A DNA stretch of 64,000 nucleotides from Comamonadaceae bacterium (GCA_027486755.1 JAIXOM010000007.1:18706-82705); one strand, 5' to 3'. Shown: positions 26,456 to 36,906, numbered from the stretch's first letter. The notes: generated by a model not told the origin, from the letters alone. Translations and numbers: made by a program.

Positions 26456-27718
26456 ATGTCTTTAAGGACTGCCGTGTATAACCGTGAACATCTGGTTGCC
26501 CAGACCGACCCCGAACTGTGGGCCGCCATCGAGGCTGAAAATGCCCGCCAGGAACACCACATCGAGCTGATCGCTAGCGAGAATTACGCCTCGCCAGCGG
26601 TGATGGCCGCACAAGGCTCGCAGCTGACCAACAAATACGCCGAGGGCTATCCCGGCAAGCGCTACTACGGCGGTTGCGAATACGTCGATGTGGCCGAGCA
26701 ACTGGCCATCGACCGCGTCAAACAATTGTTCGGCGCCGACGCCGCCAATGTGCAGCCCCATTGCGGCGCCTCGGCCAATGTAGCGGTCTTTCTGGCCTTT
26801 CTCAAGCCAGGCGACACCATCATGGGCATGAGCTTGGCCGAAGGTGGCCACCTGACCCATGGCATGGCGCTCAATATGTCGGGCAAATGGTTTAACGCGG
26901 TCTCCTACGGCCTGAACAGCCGGGAAGAGATCGACTACGACGCGATGGAGAAAAAGGCCCACGAAACCCGGCCCAAGCTCATCATCGCCGGCGCCTCGGC
27001 CTACAGCCTGCAGATTGACTGGGCCCGCTTTGCCAAAGTCGCCAAGGACGTGGGCGCAATTTTCCTGGTCGACATGGCCCACTATGCCGGCCTGATCGCT
27101 GCTGGCGTCTACCCCAACCCGGTGCCCCATGCCGATGTGGTCACCTCGACCACGCACAAGAGCCTGCGCGGCCCGCGCGGCGGCATCATCCTGATGAAGT
27201 CCGCCCACGAGAAGGCGATCAATAGCGCCATCTTCCCGGGTCTACAGGGCGGACCGCTCATGCATGTGATCGCGGCCAAGGCGGTGGCCTTCAAAGAGGC
27301 GCTGGCCCCCGAGTTCAAGGTCTATCAGCAGCAGGTGATCAAGAACGCGCAAATCGTGGCCCAGACCCTGACCGAGCGCGGCCTGCGCATCATCAGCGGC
27401 CGCACCGAGAGCCATGTGATGCTGGTCGACCTGCGCGCCAAGGGCATCACTGGCAAGCTGGCCGAATCGGTGCTGGGCCAGGCCCACATGACGATCAACA
27501 AGAACGCCATCCCCAATGACCCGGAAAAGCCCATGGTCACCAGTGGTGTGCGCATCGGCACCCCGGCCATGACCACCCGCGGCTTCAAGGATGAGGAAGC
27601 GAGACTGACGGCCAACCTGATCGCCGACGTGCTCGACCAGCCGCACGACGAGGCCAACATCGCTGCGGTGCGCGCCAAGGTCAACGCCCTGACCGCCCGC
27701 TTTCCGGTCTACCGATGA
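26456..27718 (+). CDS. glyA: Serine hydroxymethyltransferase
   Basis: A 420-residue PLP enzyme that interconverts serine and glycine and makes 5,10-methylene-tetrahydrofolate. The PLP lysine is in [56 protein letters not shown] is also diagnostic. The ATG at 26456 has the weak binding site AGGGA. The gene is controlled by the ZTP riboswitch before it and overlaps nrdR by four bases. Confidence 0.97.
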   Translation: MSLRTAVYNREHLVAQTDPELWAAIEAENARQEHHIELIASENYASPAVMAAQGSQLTNKYAEGYPGKRYYGGCEYVDVAEQLAIDRVKQLFGADAANVQPHCGASANVAVFLAFLKPGDTIMGMSLAEGGHLTHGMALNMSGKWFNAVSYGLNSREEIDYDAMEKKAHETRPKLIIAGASAYSLQIDWARFAKVAKDVGAIFLVDMAHYAGLIAAGVYPNPVPHADVVTSTTHKSLRGPRGGIILMKSAHEKAINSAIFPGLQGGPLMHVIAAKAVAFKEALAPEFKVYQQQVIKNAQIVAQTLTERGLRIISGRTESHVMLVDLRAKGITGKLAESVLGQAHMTINKNAIPNDPEKPMVTSGVRIGTPAMTTRGFKDEEARLTANLIADVLDQPHDEANIAAVRAKVNALTARFPVYR

Positions 27719-28164
27719 AATGCCCCTTCTGCGGCCATCTTGAAACCCAGGTGGTGGAGACCCGGGTTTCGGAGGACGCGGACGTGGTGCGCAGGCGCCG
27801 CCGATGCGGCGCCTGCGAAAAGCGCTTTACCACCTACGAGCGGCCCGATGTCAACTTTCCGGCCATCGTCAAGAAGGACGGCCGGCGCATCGAATACAAG
27901 CGCAGCAAGATCGTCGATTCGATGAGCCTGGCCTTGCGCAAGCGGCCAGTGAGCACCGAGCAGGTCGATGCAGCGATCGAGCGCATCGAAGAAAAACTGC
28001 TCAATCTAGGCGTGCGAGAGGTGCCCTCGACCCGGCTGGGCGAATGGGTGATGCGTGAGCTCAAAAAACTCGACAAGGTGGCCTATGTGCGCTTTGCCAG
28101 TGTCTACCGCAGCTTTGAAGACCTGGACGACTTCAAGAATCTGGTCGACGAGGTCCGGCGCTGA
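27715..28164 (+). CDS. nrdR: Transcriptional repressor NrdR
   Basis: A 149-residue repressor of ribonucleotide reductase genes. The N-terminal zinc ribbon is [21 protein letters not shown], followed by [19 protein letters not shown]. An ATP-cone domain follows ([30 protein letters not shown]). It starts in the glyA stop (ATGA), as is common in beta-proteobacteria. Confidence 0.97.
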   Translation: MKCPFCGHLETQVVETRVSEDADVVRRRRRCGACEKRFTTYERPDVNFPAIVKKDGRRIEYKRSKIVDSMSLALRKRPVSTEQVDAAIERIEEKLLNLGVREVPSTRLGEWVMRELKKLDKVAYVRFASVYRSFEDLDDFKNLVDEVRR

Positions 28165-28185
28165 GCCGCCGGCTTGAGCCCACAG

Positions 28186-28668
28186 CTAGCGCCAGCATTC
28201 CTGCACCGTGGCCGCGGAGCCGCTGCGGCCCTTCAGGCCGGTATGGCTCAGGGTGAGCGCGGCGCAGGTATCGCTAGCCATCGCGCCTTGCGGCTCGGCC
28301 CGCAGTTGATAGCTCACCGCATCGACCTGCTCGATCTGCACCGCGTAGAGCGTCTGACCATCGACGATCACCGATTGCAGCGCCGCCGGCAAGCTGGGCT
28401 TTTGACCCGCAGCGCTGAGGTAGCTGCCTTGCAGGCTGTAATGGCGCTCCATGAACTGCTGGGCCTGCAGCAAGGCCACCGCCGCCTGGGCCCTGTGGCT
28501 GCGCTGCAACTGGCTGCGATAAGAAGGCCAGGCCAGCGCAGCAAGCAGGCCGACGATGAGCAGCACGGTGAGCAGCTCGATCAGACTCATGCCCCGCCGG
28601 GCATAGTAGCGCGGTCTACGCTGCAGCGGCAGCAAGCCTGTCGATGGGTACGAGGGTAGATTCGTCAT
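28186..28668 (-). CDS. pilE: Type IV pilin-like protein (PilE type)
   Basis: A 160-residue prepilin. The class III leader ends in YYARRG, and the mature part begins MSLIELLTVLLIVGLLAALAWPSYRSQ, with Glu at position 5. Two cysteines in the C-terminal half (SDTCAALTL and ATVQECWR) can form the pilin D-loop disulfide. It is the last gene of a five-gene minor pilin cluster on the minus strand. PilY1, often found before pilE in such clusters, is absent. Confidence 0.88.
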   Translation of the reverse strand: MTNLPSYPSTGLLPLQRRPRYYARRGMSLIELLTVLLIVGLLAALAWPSYRSQLQRSHRAQAAVALLQAQQFMERHYSLQGSYLSAAGQKPSLPAALQSVIVDGQTLYAVQIEQVDAVSYQLRAEPQGAMASDTCAALTLSHTGLKGRSGSAATVQECWR

Positions 28669-28671
28669 GGA

Positions 28672-29304
28672 TCACCTCAAGGGCGGGTTGAGAATGCGCC
28701 GCCACAGGCGCGCGCGCACCTGGGCGTTTTCAATCAGCAGCGTGCTTTGCAGCCAGACCGCTGTGCCGGCCGTGGTCGCGCCCGAGGTGGTGTCGCTGCG
28801 GTGGTCGGGGCTAAAGCCGCGCGCGTTAACCAGGTAGACCGTCACGCCCGGGCCCTGCTCAGGCAGGGTCTGAGTCTCGACCTGGCAGACCGGCGGCTTG
28901 CCGGCGGACGCGGCTGCAGCCACAGGCACCGTCGCTAAAGCTGTACCCGCTTGCCACAGTGCGGCCGAGGTCCAGGCCGGCTGCGCCCCCGAGCTGAGGG
29001 CCAGCGCGCTTTGCGCCAGCACCGGCACCCGCGCAGCGCTGGGCAGCAGCAGCTGGGCCTCACAATAGAGCAGACCCGCCTGCGCCTGCTCATGCGCAAT
29101 GGAGCGCATCAGCTGGGCACGGGCCAGCTGGGTCGAGCCGGCGCTGCGGCGCAACGCCGCCGCCGAGCCCAGTGCGATAGCGCCCAGCAGCACCAACACC
29201 ACCAAGAGGCTGAAGCCGCGCTCAGCAGGTACAGCCCTGCACGCAATGGGAGCGCCCGGCCGCACGGCTATCTGCTCCAGTTGCGCAAGGCCACGGTCGA
29301 CCAA
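28672..29304 (-). CDS. pilX: PilX-like minor pilin
   Basis: A 210-residue protein with a prepilin-like N-terminus, PAERG followed by FSLLVVLVLLGAIALGSAAAL. Position 5 of the mature protein is Val rather than Glu, as occurs in PilX proteins. It overlaps the end of pilW by 37 bases and lies four bases before pilE. In the family it helps prime pilus assembly. Confidence 0.8.
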   Translation of the reverse strand: MVDRGLAQLEQIAVRPGAPIACRAVPAERGFSLLVVLVLLGAIALGSAAALRRSAGSTQLARAQLMRSIAHEQAQAGLLYCEAQLLLPSAARVPVLAQSALALSSGAQPAWTSAALWQAGTALATVPVAAAASAGKPPVCQVETQTLPEQGPGVTVYLVNARGFSPDHRSDTTSGATTAGTAVWLQSTLLIENAQVRARLWRRILNPPLR

Positions 29305-30146
29305 AAGGCCCGCCGCAGCCGGCCGTCGCCGGAAGTGAGGGCATTGCCAGCGCAGTCGGTGTAACTGCGCACATCATCCGGGCCTAGGACAGCATCGCTG
29401 CTGCGCAGCAAGAGGCACAGCCGCGCCGCCCTCACCTGCCGAAAGTCACCCACCTGGGCTGCGCTCAAAAAGCGTAGCGCCGTGCCTTCGCCGGCATCGA
29501 CCGGCAGGCCCCAGCTGAGCACAAGGCGCTCAACGTTGTCGACCACAGGCTGTGGCCCACTGCTGCCCCGCCCGCCACAACGCAGCTCGCTGCGCGCTCC
29601 GGTGCTGACTTGCCAGCGGTTGTAGGCGATGTACACCCGGCTGCCGTCGGCGGCCGTGGACGGGTCCAGGCCGTTGCCCAGGCAGTCGGTGGGCCGGCCG
29701 TCGCTGCCCAGGACCGCGCTGTAGCCGTCGGCCTCATAGGCGATTTCTACCGCCGATGAGCTCAGGCTGCCCGGGGCAGGCGCAGCGGCACAGACCGGCT
29801 GCGCGTTGCTGGGCAGACTGGCAAAGCCATGGTCGCAAGCCCACAGGGGCGCTGCCTCAAGACCAGTCTGCCAGGATGCCGGCCCGCCTGGGCTGGAGCG
29901 CAAGCGCAGCGGCCGGCCGTAGCCGGCCATCATCAAGTCGGCCCGCAGCAGCTCAATGGCGATCTGTGCGTCTTCAATCATCAGCGCCTGCGCCGCTTGC
30001 AGGCGCTGGCTGCGCCGGGCCGACACCGTCTGCACCAGGGCCGCCGCAATCAGCGACCAGGCGATGAAGGAGGCCACCAGCCATTCCAGCAGGCTCAAGC
30101 CCGCCGCTCGGCGCCCTGGCCAGCCCGACCGGCCCGCCCTCACCAC
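29268..30146 (-). CDS. pilW: PilW-like minor pilin
   Basis: A 292-residue prepilin-like protein. The cleavage region is RRAAG followed by LSLLEWLVASFIAWSLIAAALVQTV, with Glu at position 5. The long C-terminal part includes DCLGNGLDPSTAADGSRVYIAYNRW and several cysteines. It overlaps pilV by seven bases and pilX by 37, so the genes are translationally linked. Confidence 0.87.
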   Translation of the reverse strand: MVRAGRSGWPGRRAAGLSLLEWLVASFIAWSLIAAALVQTVSARRSQRLQAAQALMIEDAQIAIELLRADLMMAGYGRPLRLRSSPGGPASWQTGLEAAPLWACDHGFASLPSNAQPVCAAAPAPGSLSSSAVEIAYEADGYSAVLGSDGRPTDCLGNGLDPSTAADGSRVYIAYNRWQVSTGARSELRCGGRGSSGPQPVVDNVERLVLSWGLPVDAGEGTALRFLSAAQVGDFRQVRAARLCLLLRSSDAVLGPDDVRSYTDCAGNALTSGDGRLRRAFWSTVALRNWSR

Positions 30147-30658
30147 GCCAGCCCCACATTCAGGCAGCGCCAGCCGGCGGCCGGATCAGAAAAATCACCA
30201 GGGCAGCGCCAATAGGCTGGCGCTGCCAGACCCAAGTCCTGCGCGCCCGGCTCGCGCCAAACTAAGGTAAGCAAGCCGCTGCGGCCGCCTGTATCGATCT
30301 GCAACTGCGCCGAGCCCTGGGGCAAGGCCTGCTGAAGGCCAGCTCGCCACTGCGCCGCGTCGGCCGAGGCCCAGGCAGGTGCATCGCACTGCCCCAGACT
30401 GCAAGCCGCGCCGCTGGCGGCCGCCGGCAGTGCCAGTTGCGCAGCCACGGCCTGCGCCTGGCACGAGCTGGCCCGCAGCCGCTCGGCCAGATCAGCGGCC
30501 AGCACCTGGGCCTGGACGGTGTGCTGATTGAGCCGGCTCTGACGCAAGGCGCCAGCCTGAGCGCTCAGCCAGGCGCTTGCGCCCAGACTGAGCAGCAGCA
30601 GGCTGATCAGCACCTCGATGAGCATGAAACCGCCGCCATCGGGCTTGTTCATGAACAT
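30140..30658 (-). CDS. pilV: PilV-like minor pilin
   Basis: A 172-residue prepilin. The leader MFMNKPDGGG is followed by FMLIEVLISLLLLSLGASAWLS, with Glu at position 5. It follows fimT with a ten-base overlap and precedes pilW with a seven-base overlap. It fits the PilV role of a minor pilin in the priming complex. Confidence 0.87.
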   Translation of the reverse strand: MFMNKPDGGGFMLIEVLISLLLLSLGASAWLSAQAGALRQSRLNQHTVQAQVLAADLAERLRASSCQAQAVAAQLALPAAASGAACSLGQCDAPAWASADAAQWRAGLQQALPQGSAQLQIDTGGRSGLLTLVWREPGAQDLGLAAPAYWRCPGDFSDPAAGWRCLNVGLAW

Positions 30659-31191
30659 TGGGACTGACCCTCAGGCCGCAGCGCCGCCCGACCCTGCATC
30701 GAGATGCACACCAGGCGCAGCGCCGAGCCGGCCACCAGGCGCAGGCTCTGCCCAGCCGCCCGGGCTGCGCCTGTGGGCTGGTAGCTCAGACCGGCCCGCA
30801 AGGCGCTGGCATTGCTGGTGATGGCCTGCACCGATGCGCTGGGCTGGTGCTGGCGCAACACCAGCTTGCCGGCACCGGGCACGCGGTTGGCTTGCGCATC
30901 GAGAAAGACCATCCATCCCCGGCCCCAATCGCCATGGCCGGCGCAGGCCAGGCCGTCAAGCGTGGGACAGATTGAGACCGCCTGGCCCCGAACAATGGCC
31001 TGAGTGCGGGCATAGCGCAAGTCATCGAGCAGGGTCTGCGCCTCGGCCTCTAGGGCCCAGCGCGCCATAAGGCCGCGCCAGGACGGCAGGGCCAAGGTGG
31101 CCAGAGCCAGCGTCAAGCCGAGCACTACCATCAACTCGAGCAAGGTAAATCCCGAGGAGCGCGCAAACGAAGGCAGGCCTGGCCGGTCCAT
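30649..31191 (-). CDS. fimT: FimT/GspH-family pseudopilin
   Basis: A 180-residue prepilin. The leader MDRPGLPSFARSSG is followed by FTLLELMVVLGLTLALATLALPSW, with Glu at position 5. The C-terminal half contains ICPTLDGLACAGHGDWGRGWMVFLD, typical of the GspH/FimT fold. It is the first gene of the minor pilin cluster and is divergent from ribD across a 180-base gap. Confidence 0.9.
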   Translation of the reverse strand: MDRPGLPSFARSSGFTLLELMVVLGLTLALATLALPSWRGLMARWALEAEAQTLLDDLRYARTQAIVRGQAVSICPTLDGLACAGHGDWGRGWMVFLDAQANRVPGAGKLVLRQHQPSASVQAITSNASALRAGLSYQPTGAARAAGQSLRLVAGSALRLVCISMQGRAALRPEGQSQCS

Positions 31192-31371
31192 GACCCATCC
31201 TAAGAACGCCTTGCGTGGACGGGTGTTAATTGTTATTTCGGCAGGTACCCATCAGGACTGGCTTCGGATGCAGCCGGCACCCGAAGCAGGCTGCGCGGCG
31301 CCTTACACTGCCCGAGGACAAGCCAAGACAAGACCGCAAGGCCTCAAAACGCCAAGCCACACACGCCCACC

Positions 31372-32460
31372 ATGATCGAACGCGCCCTAGAACTGGCCGC
31401 CCAGGCCCGCCTGCTGGCCCCGCCCAACCCCGCGGTGGGCTGTGTGCTGGTCGATGCCCAGGGGCAGGTGATTGGCCAGGGGCATACCCAGGCCACCGGC
31501 CAGGCCCACGGCGAGATCATGGCCTTGCGCGATGCGGCCGCACGCGGCCATTCGGTACGCGGGGCCACCGCCTACGTGACGCTCGAGCCTTGCGCCCACC
31601 ATGGCCGTACCGGCCCCTGCTGCGAGGCCTTGATCGAGGCCGGCATAGCCAAGGTGGTGGCCAGCCTCACCGACCCCAACCCGCTGGTGGCTGGCCGCGG
31701 TCTGGACCGCCTGCGCGCGGCCGGGGTGCAGGTCGAGGTCGGCCCCGGCGCGCAGCAAGCGCGCGAGCTCAACATCGGGTTTTTCAGCCGCATGCAGCGC
31801 GGCCGGCCCTGGCTGCGCCTTAAAGTGGCGGCCTCGATCGACGGCACCACCGCCCTGGGCGACGGCCAGAGCCAGTGGATCACCTCGCCCGCGGCGCGCG
31901 CCGACGGCCACGCCTGGCGCGCCCGCGCCTGCGCGGTGCTCACCGGCATAGGCACGGTGCTGGCCGACGACCCCACGCTCAATGTGCGCGAGCTCAGCAC
32001 GCCGCGCCAGCCGGTGCGGGTGATCGTCGACAGCCATTTGCAAACGCCGCTGCAAGCGCGCATCTTGCAAAGCGGTGGGCCGGTTTGGATCTACACCGCG
32101 GTGCGTGATACTGGCCGCGAGGCCGAACTGAGTGCACTGGGCGCGCACATCACCTGCCTGCCCGATGCGCAAGGCAAGGTCGACCTTGCCGCGATGGTGC
32201 AGGACCTGGCGCGGCGCGAGATCAATGAAGTGCATGTGGAAGCGGGCAGCAAACTCAATGGCTCGCTGATGCGCGCCGGCCTGATTGATGAGCTGCTGAT
32301 CTACCTGGCCCCGCTGCTGCTGGGCCCCGGCCAGGGCCTGTTGGCGCTGCCTGCGCTCGGCCAATTGTCGGACGGCATCCCCCTGCAATTTACCGATTGC
32401 CAGCGCATCGGGCCCGACCTGCGGGTCATGGCGCGGCGGGTCGGATCCGAGGCTTTTTAG
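31372..32460 (+). CDS. ribD: Bifunctional diaminohydroxyphosphoribosylaminopyrimidine deaminase / 5-amino-6-(5-phosphoribosylamino)uracil reductase
   Basis: A 362-residue two-domain enzyme of riboflavin synthesis. The N-terminal deaminase domain has the zinc motifs GQAHGEIMAL and VTLEPCAHHGRTGPCCEAL. The C-terminal reductase domain begins near RPWLRLKVAASIDGTTALGDGQSQWITS and includes EVHVEAGSKLNGSLM. It opens a run of riboflavin genes (ribD, ribE, ribBA, ribH) that continues into nusB. Confidence 0.96.
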   Translation: MIERALELAAQARLLAPPNPAVGCVLVDAQGQVIGQGHTQATGQAHGEIMALRDAAARGHSVRGATAYVTLEPCAHHGRTGPCCEALIEAGIAKVVASLTDPNPLVAGRGLDRLRAAGVQVEVGPGAQQARELNIGFFSRMQRGRPWLRLKVAASIDGTTALGDGQSQWITSPAARADGHAWRARACAVLTGIGTVLADDPTLNVRELSTPRQPVRVIVDSHLQTPLQARILQSGGPVWIYTAVRDTGREAELSALGAHITCLPDAQGKVDLAAMVQDLARREINEVHVEAGSKLNGSLMRAGLIDELLIYLAPLLLGPGQGLLALPALGQLSDGIPLQFTDCQRIGPDLRVMARRVGSEAF

Positions 32461-32513
32461 GGTCGAAGCAGCGCTGGCCGGCCGGCGGCCCAATTCCCTG
32501 CGAAAATACGCCC

Positions 32514-33158
32514 ATGTTTACCGGCATCATCACCGGCGTGGGGCGCATCGTCGCCATCCACCCTCTCGGCAGCTCCTTGGCCCACGGCAAACGCCTGACC
32601 ATTGAGACCCCCCCTGGCTATCTGGATGATGTCGCGCTGGGCGACAGCATCGCACTCAACGGCGCCTGCATGACCGCCACCCAGATCGACCTCAGCACCC
32701 AGCGCTTTAGCGTCGACGTGTCGGCCGAATCGCTGGCGCGCACCAGCGGGCTGGGCCAGCCCGGCCCCATCAACCTGGAAAAGGCGCTGCGTGCACATGA
32801 CCGCCTGGGCGGGCATATTGTCAGCGGCCATGTCGACGGCATCGGGCAGGTCACGCACTTTGCGCAGGTGGGCGAAAGCTGGGAGTTGCGCATTGCGGTG
32901 CCGGCCCAGCTGGCCCGTTTTCTGGCCTACAAGGGCTCGATCACCGTCAATGGCGTGAGCCTGACCGTCAACCAGGTGCAAGACCCGGCCGCGCTCGAAG
33001 GCGGCTGTGAGATCAGCATCAACCTGATTCCGCACACCGTAACACATACCGCTCTGGGCAGCCTGCAAGCGGGCGCGTCCGTCAACCTCGAGATCGACCT
33101 GATCGCACGCTATGTCGAGCGCATGCTGCAGGACCAAAGAAAGCCCCTCACTTCATGA
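32514..33158 (+). CDS. ribE: Riboflavin synthase alpha chain
   Basis: A 214-residue riboflavin synthase that converts two lumazines to riboflavin. It begins MFTGIITGVGRIVAI. The two internally repeated lumazine-binding domains are visible (ALGDSIALNGACMTAT with DRLGGHIVSGHVDGIG in the first; SITVNGVSLTVNQV and INLIPHTVTHTALG in the second). The stop overlaps the ribBA start by four bases. Confidence 0.97.
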   Translation: MFTGIITGVGRIVAIHPLGSSLAHGKRLTIETPPGYLDDVALGDSIALNGACMTATQIDLSTQRFSVDVSAESLARTSGLGQPGPINLEKALRAHDRLGGHIVSGHVDGIGQVTHFAQVGESWELRIAVPAQLARFLAYKGSITVNGVSLTVNQVQDPAALEGGCEISINLIPHTVTHTALGSLQAGASVNLEIDLIARYVERMLQDQRKPLTS

Positions 33159-34297
33159 ATGCAGCAGCCCCCCTCACACCGCCGGTGACGATCTCGCCGG
33201 TCCAGGACATCGTGGCCGAAATGGCCGCCGGCCGCATGGTCATCCTGATCGACGAGGAAGACCGCGAAAACGAAGGCGACCTGGTGCTGGCCGCGGACCA
33301 TGTCAGCGCCGATGCGATCAATTTCATGGCCCGCTATGGCCGTGGCCTGATCTGCCTGACCCTCAGCCGCGAGCGCTGCGAACTGCTGCAGCTGCCGCCC
33401 ATGGTCAGCCGCAACGGCACCAAGCATTCCACCGCCTTTACCGTCTCGATCGAGGCAGCCGAAGGCGTGACCACCGGCATCTCGGCTGCCGACCGCGCCC
33501 GCACGGTGCAAGCCGCCGTGGCACCCAAGGCCCAGGCCAGCGACCTGGTGCAGCCCGGCCACATCTTTCCGCTGCAGGCCGTTGACGGCGGCGTGCTGAT
33601 GCGTGCCGGCCATACCGAAGCGGGCTGCGACCTGGCGGCCATGGCCGGCTGCTCGCCCTCGGCGGTGATCTGCGAAATCATGAAGGACGACGGCACCATG
33701 GCGCGGCTGCCCGACCTGCTGGAATTTGCCGCGGTCCACGGCCTGAAAATCGGCACCATCGCCGACCTGATCGAGCACCGCAGCCGCCATGAGTCGCTGG
33801 TCGAGCGTGTCGGCAGCCGCAGCATCCAGACCCACTGGGGCGAGTTCACCGCCCACGCTTGGCGCGACAAGCCCAGCGGCAGCCTGCACCTGGCCCTGGT
33901 CAAGGGCAGCTGGCAGCCGGGCGAGCCGGTGGCCGCGCGGGTGCATGAGCCGCTGTCGCTGTTCGATGTGCTCGAGACCGGCCGCACCATGCATTCATGG
34001 AGCCTGGACGAGAGCCTGCGCTTTATCGCCCAGGAAGGCCGTGGCGTCGCCGTGTTGCTCAACTGCGGCGAGAGCGCCGAGCAATGGCTGGCTCAGTTCG
34101 AAGGCCTGGCCCAACCCAGCCACGGGCCCAGCCGAGGCCGCATGGACCTGCGCACCTACGGCATCGGCACGCAGATTCTGCTGCAGTGCGGCGTGCGCAA
34201 GATGCGCCTGATGGGCAACCCGCGCCGCATGCCCAGCATGGCCGGCTACGGCCTGGAAATCGTGGGCTATCTGAGCAAAGACGACATCAAGGCCTGA
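33155..34297 (+). CDS. ribBA: 3,4-dihydroxy-2-butanone-4-phosphate synthase with degenerate GTP cyclohydrolase II-like domain
   Basis: A 380-residue protein. The N-terminal RibB domain is complete ([23 protein letters not shown], then [26 protein letters not shown]). The C-terminal half has the fold-level pattern of GTP cyclohydrolase II ([22 protein letters not shown] and GYGLEIVGY), but I cannot find the zinc-binding cysteine cluster of RibA (Cys, then CDC-type residues). It is therefore expected to supply only the RibB reaction. A separate ribA elsewhere is likely. Confidence 0.92.
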   Translation: MNAAAPLTPPVTISPVQDIVAEMAAGRMVILIDEEDRENEGDLVLAADHVSADAINFMARYGRGLICLTLSRERCELLQLPPMVSRNGTKHSTAFTVSIEAAEGVTTGISAADRARTVQAAVAPKAQASDLVQPGHIFPLQAVDGGVLMRAGHTEAGCDLAAMAGCSPSAVICEIMKDDGTMARLPDLLEFAAVHGLKIGTIADLIEHRSRHESLVERVGSRSIQTHWGEFTAHAWRDKPSGSLHLALVKGSWQPGEPVAARVHEPLSLFDVLETGRTMHSWSLDESLRFIAQEGRGVAVLLNCGESAEQWLAQFEGLAQPSHGPSRGRMDLRTYGIGTQILLQCGVRKMRLMGNPRRMPSMAGYGLEIVGYLSKDDIKA

Positions 34298-34306
34298 AAG
34301 ACAGCC

Positions 34307-34771
34307 ATGCAAACCACAGACAAAGGCCAGGCTTCGGTGCCCAGCGACGGGCGCGGCCTGCGCATCGGCATCGTGCAGGCGCGCTTTAATGAGGGCGTGA
34401 CCCAGGCCCTGGCCCAGGCCTGTCTGAGCGAGCTCAAGGCAGCCGGCGTCGAGCAGATCACCCATGTACAGGTACCCGGCGCGCTTGAAGTGGCCACCGC
34501 ATTGCAGGCGCTGGCCGAGCGCGGCGGCTTTGACGCCCTCATTGCGCTGGGCTGCATCATTCGCGGCGAGACCTATCACTTCGAGCTGGTGGCCAATGAA
34601 AGCGGTGCGGCCGTCACCCGGGTGGCGCTCGATTACCGCCTGCCGATCGCCAACGCCATCTTGACCACCGAAGACCTGCCGCAAGCCCTGGCACGGCAGG
34701 ATGAAAAAGGCCGCGATGCGGCCAAGGTGGCCATCGAAATGGCCCGTCTGCTGCAAAGCCTGGCCCCATGA
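34307..34771 (+). CDS. ribH: 6,7-dimethyl-8-ribityllumazine synthase
   Basis: A 154-residue lumazine synthase, the penultimate enzyme of riboflavin synthesis. Family segments are [33 protein letters not shown] and [29 protein letters not shown]. It ends with an ATGA overlap into nusB. Confidence 0.97.
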   Translation: MQTTDKGQASVPSDGRGLRIGIVQARFNEGVTQALAQACLSELKAAGVEQITHVQVPGALEVATALQALAERGGFDALIALGCIIRGETYHFELVANESGAAVTRVALDYRLPIANAILTTEDLPQALARQDEKGRDAAKVAIEMARLLQSLAP

Positions 34772-35268
34772 ACTCACCCGCCGACATCGATCAGCCCGGC
34801 GCTGCGGCCCCCAGAGCACCTACGCCGCGCAAGGCTGGCGACAAATCGGCCCGTACCCGCGCCCGCGAGTTTGCCCTGCAGGCCCTCTATCAGCACCTGG
34901 TGGGGCGCAACCCGGCCGAAGACATTGACAGCTTCACCCGCGACCTGATCGGCTTTCACAAGGCCGACGCGGCCCATTTCGACGCCCTGCTGCACGGCTG
35001 CATCCGCGAGGGCGAGCAACTCGATGCCCTGATCACCCCCCACATTGACCGCAAGCTCACCGAGGTCTCGCCCATCGAGCATGGCGTGCTGTGGATCGGA
35101 GCTTATGAGTTGCGCCATTGCATGGACGTGCCCTGGCGGGTGGCCATCAATGAGTGCATAGAGCTGGCCAAGGGCTTTGGCGGCACCGACGGCTACAAAT
35201 GGGTCAATGGCGTGCTCAACCAACTCGCACCGCAGCTGCGCGCCCAGGAGGTGGGCCGGCGCCTATGA
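34768..35268 (+). CDS. nusB: Transcription antitermination protein NusB
   Basis: A 166-residue NusB, which binds boxA RNA together with NusE in rRNA antitermination. The helical core includes [34 protein letters not shown] and [32 protein letters not shown]. The N-terminal 30 residues are a variable extension. ribH-nusB is a common order in proteobacteria. Confidence 0.96.
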   Translation: MNSPADIDQPGAAAPRAPTPRKAGDKSARTRAREFALQALYQHLVGRNPAEDIDSFTRDLIGFHKADAAHFDALLHGCIREGEQLDALITPHIDRKLTEVSPIEHGVLWIGAYELRHCMDVPWRVAINECIELAKGFGGTDGYKWVNGVLNQLAPQLRAQEVGRRL

Positions 35269-36488
35269 TCCGCATCACCGAGCGCGCGCAGCGCATCGAC
35301 CCCTTCTATGTGATGGAAGTGGCCAAGGCCGCTCATCAGCTCGAACAGCAGGGGCCCGCTGGAGCGCCGCCGATGATCTACCTCAACATCGGCGAGCCCG
35401 ACTTCACCGCGCCGCCGCTGGTGCAAATGGCCGCCGAGCGGGCCCTGCGAGACGGACAGACCCAGTACACGCCCGCGCTCGGGCTGACGGCCTTGCGAGA
35501 GCGCATCAGCCAGTGGTATACCCAGCGCTTTGCCGCCCAGGTGCCAGCCTCGCGCATCGTGATCACCGCCGGCGCGTCAGCCGCGCTGCAGCTGGCCTGC
35601 CTGGCCCTGGTCGAAGCGGGCGACGAGATCCTCATGCCCGACCCGAGCTACCCCTGCAACCGGCACTTTGTCAGCAGCGCCGGTGGGCAGGCGGTGCTGC
35701 TGCCCACCACCGCGGCCCAGCGGTTTTCACTGTCCCTGGCCAGCGTACAAGAGGCCTGGAGGCCGGCCACCCGCGGCGTGCTGCTGGCCTCGCCCTCCAA
35801 CCCCACCGGCACCTCGATCGCGCCCGACGAATTTAAGCGTCTGCATGAATTCGTGCTGGGGCGCGGCGGCATCTCGATGATCGACGAGATCTACCTGGGC
35901 CTGAGCTACGAAGAACAGTTCGGGCACAGCGCACTGGCCCTGCCGGGCGAGCTGGGCGAGTCGGTGATCAGCATCAACAGCTTCTCGAAATACTTCAACA
36001 TGACCGGCTGGCGCCTGGGCTGGCTGGTGCTGCCACCGGCACTGGTGCCGGTGGTCGAACGGCTCGCGCAAAACCTGTTCATCTGCGCCAGCGCGCTGGC
36101 CCAGCACGCAGCCCTGGCCTGCTTCGAGCCCGATAGCCTGGCCGAATATGAACGTCGGCGCGCCCAGTTCAAAGCCCGCAGGGACTATTTTTTGCCCGAG
36201 CTCGAGCGCCTGGGCCTGCATGTACCGGTGCGCCCCGACGGCGCCTTCTACGCCTATGCCGACGCCAGCTCGGCCATTGCAAAATTAGGTCTGCCCGCAG
36301 ACCGGCCCGACGGCACCGGCGGCAGCTGGGACCTGGCTTTTGCGCTGATGCAGCAGGCGCGGGTGGTGGTCACGCCCGGGCGCGACTTTGGCCAGGCCGA
36401 CCCTCAGCGCTACCTGCGCTTTTCCACCGCCAGCAGCATGGACCAATTGCAGCAGGCCGTCGCCCGCCTGGAGGCGGTCCTTGGCTGA
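35265..36488 (+). CDS. PLP-dependent aminotransferase (class I/II)
   Basis: A 407-residue fold-type I aminotransferase. I chose the ATG at 35265, which overlaps the nusB stop. Substrate and cofactor motifs are [41 protein letters not shown], and the PLP lysine in [21 protein letters not shown]. It resembles aspartate or tyrosine-type aminotransferases; the exact amino acid cannot be read. It is translationally coupled to nusB and ybgC. Confidence 0.92.
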   Translation: MIRITERAQRIDPFYVMEVAKAAHQLEQQGPAGAPPMIYLNIGEPDFTAPPLVQMAAERALRDGQTQYTPALGLTALRERISQWYTQRFAAQVPASRIVITAGASAALQLACLALVEAGDEILMPDPSYPCNRHFVSSAGGQAVLLPTTAAQRFSLSLASVQEAWRPATRGVLLASPSNPTGTSIAPDEFKRLHEFVLGRGGISMIDEIYLGLSYEEQFGHSALALPGELGESVISINSFSKYFNMTGWRLGWLVLPPALVPVVERLAQNLFICASALAQHAALACFEPDSLAEYERRRAQFKARRDYFLPELERLGLHVPVRPDGAFYAYADASSAIAKLGLPADRPDGTGGSWDLAFALMQQARVVVTPGRDFGQADPQRYLRFSTASSMDQLQQAVARLEAVLG

Positions 36489-36906
36489 GGCCCACCGCGC
36501 CGCCTTTGAATGGCCGGTCAGGGTGTACTGGGAAGACACCGACGCCGGCGGTATCGTCTTCTACGCCAACTACCTCAAATACTTCGAACGCGCCCGCACT
36601 GAATGGCTGCGTTCGCTGGGCATTTCGCAACAGGCCTTGCGCCAAAGCAGCGGCGGCATGTTCGTGGTCAGCCAAACCGAAGTGCGCTACCTCCGACCGG
36701 CCCGGCTCGACGACGAATTGCGGGTCAGCGCTGCCCTGACCCAGGTGGGCCGCGGCAGTCTGCACCTGCAGCAGCAAGCCTGGCTCATCAGCGACAAAAG
36801 TGTGCTGTGTGAGGCGACAATACGCTTGGGCTGGGTCGACGCGCTCAGCCTCAAGCCCAGCCGCATCCCTGCCCTGGTTTTACAACAACTCCAAGCCAGC
36901 CCATGA
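36481..36906 (+). CDS. ybgC: Tol-Pal-associated acyl-CoA thioesterase YbgC
   Basis: A hot-dog fold thioesterase of about 141 residues. I chose the TTG at 36481 because GGAGG lies 6-7 bases upstream, and because the conserved sequence FEWPVRVYWEDTDAGGIVFYANYLKYFERARTEWLR starts shortly after; the catalytic Asp is in EDTDAGG. It precedes tolQRA as in most proteobacteria. The start overlaps the aminotransferase stop. Confidence 0.93.
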   Translation: MAEAHRAAFEWPVRVYWEDTDAGGIVFYANYLKYFERARTEWLRSLGISQQALRQSSGGMFVVSQTEVRYLRPARLDDELRVSAALTQVGRGSLHLQQQAWLISDKSVLCEATIRLGWVDALSLKPSRIPALVLQQLQASP

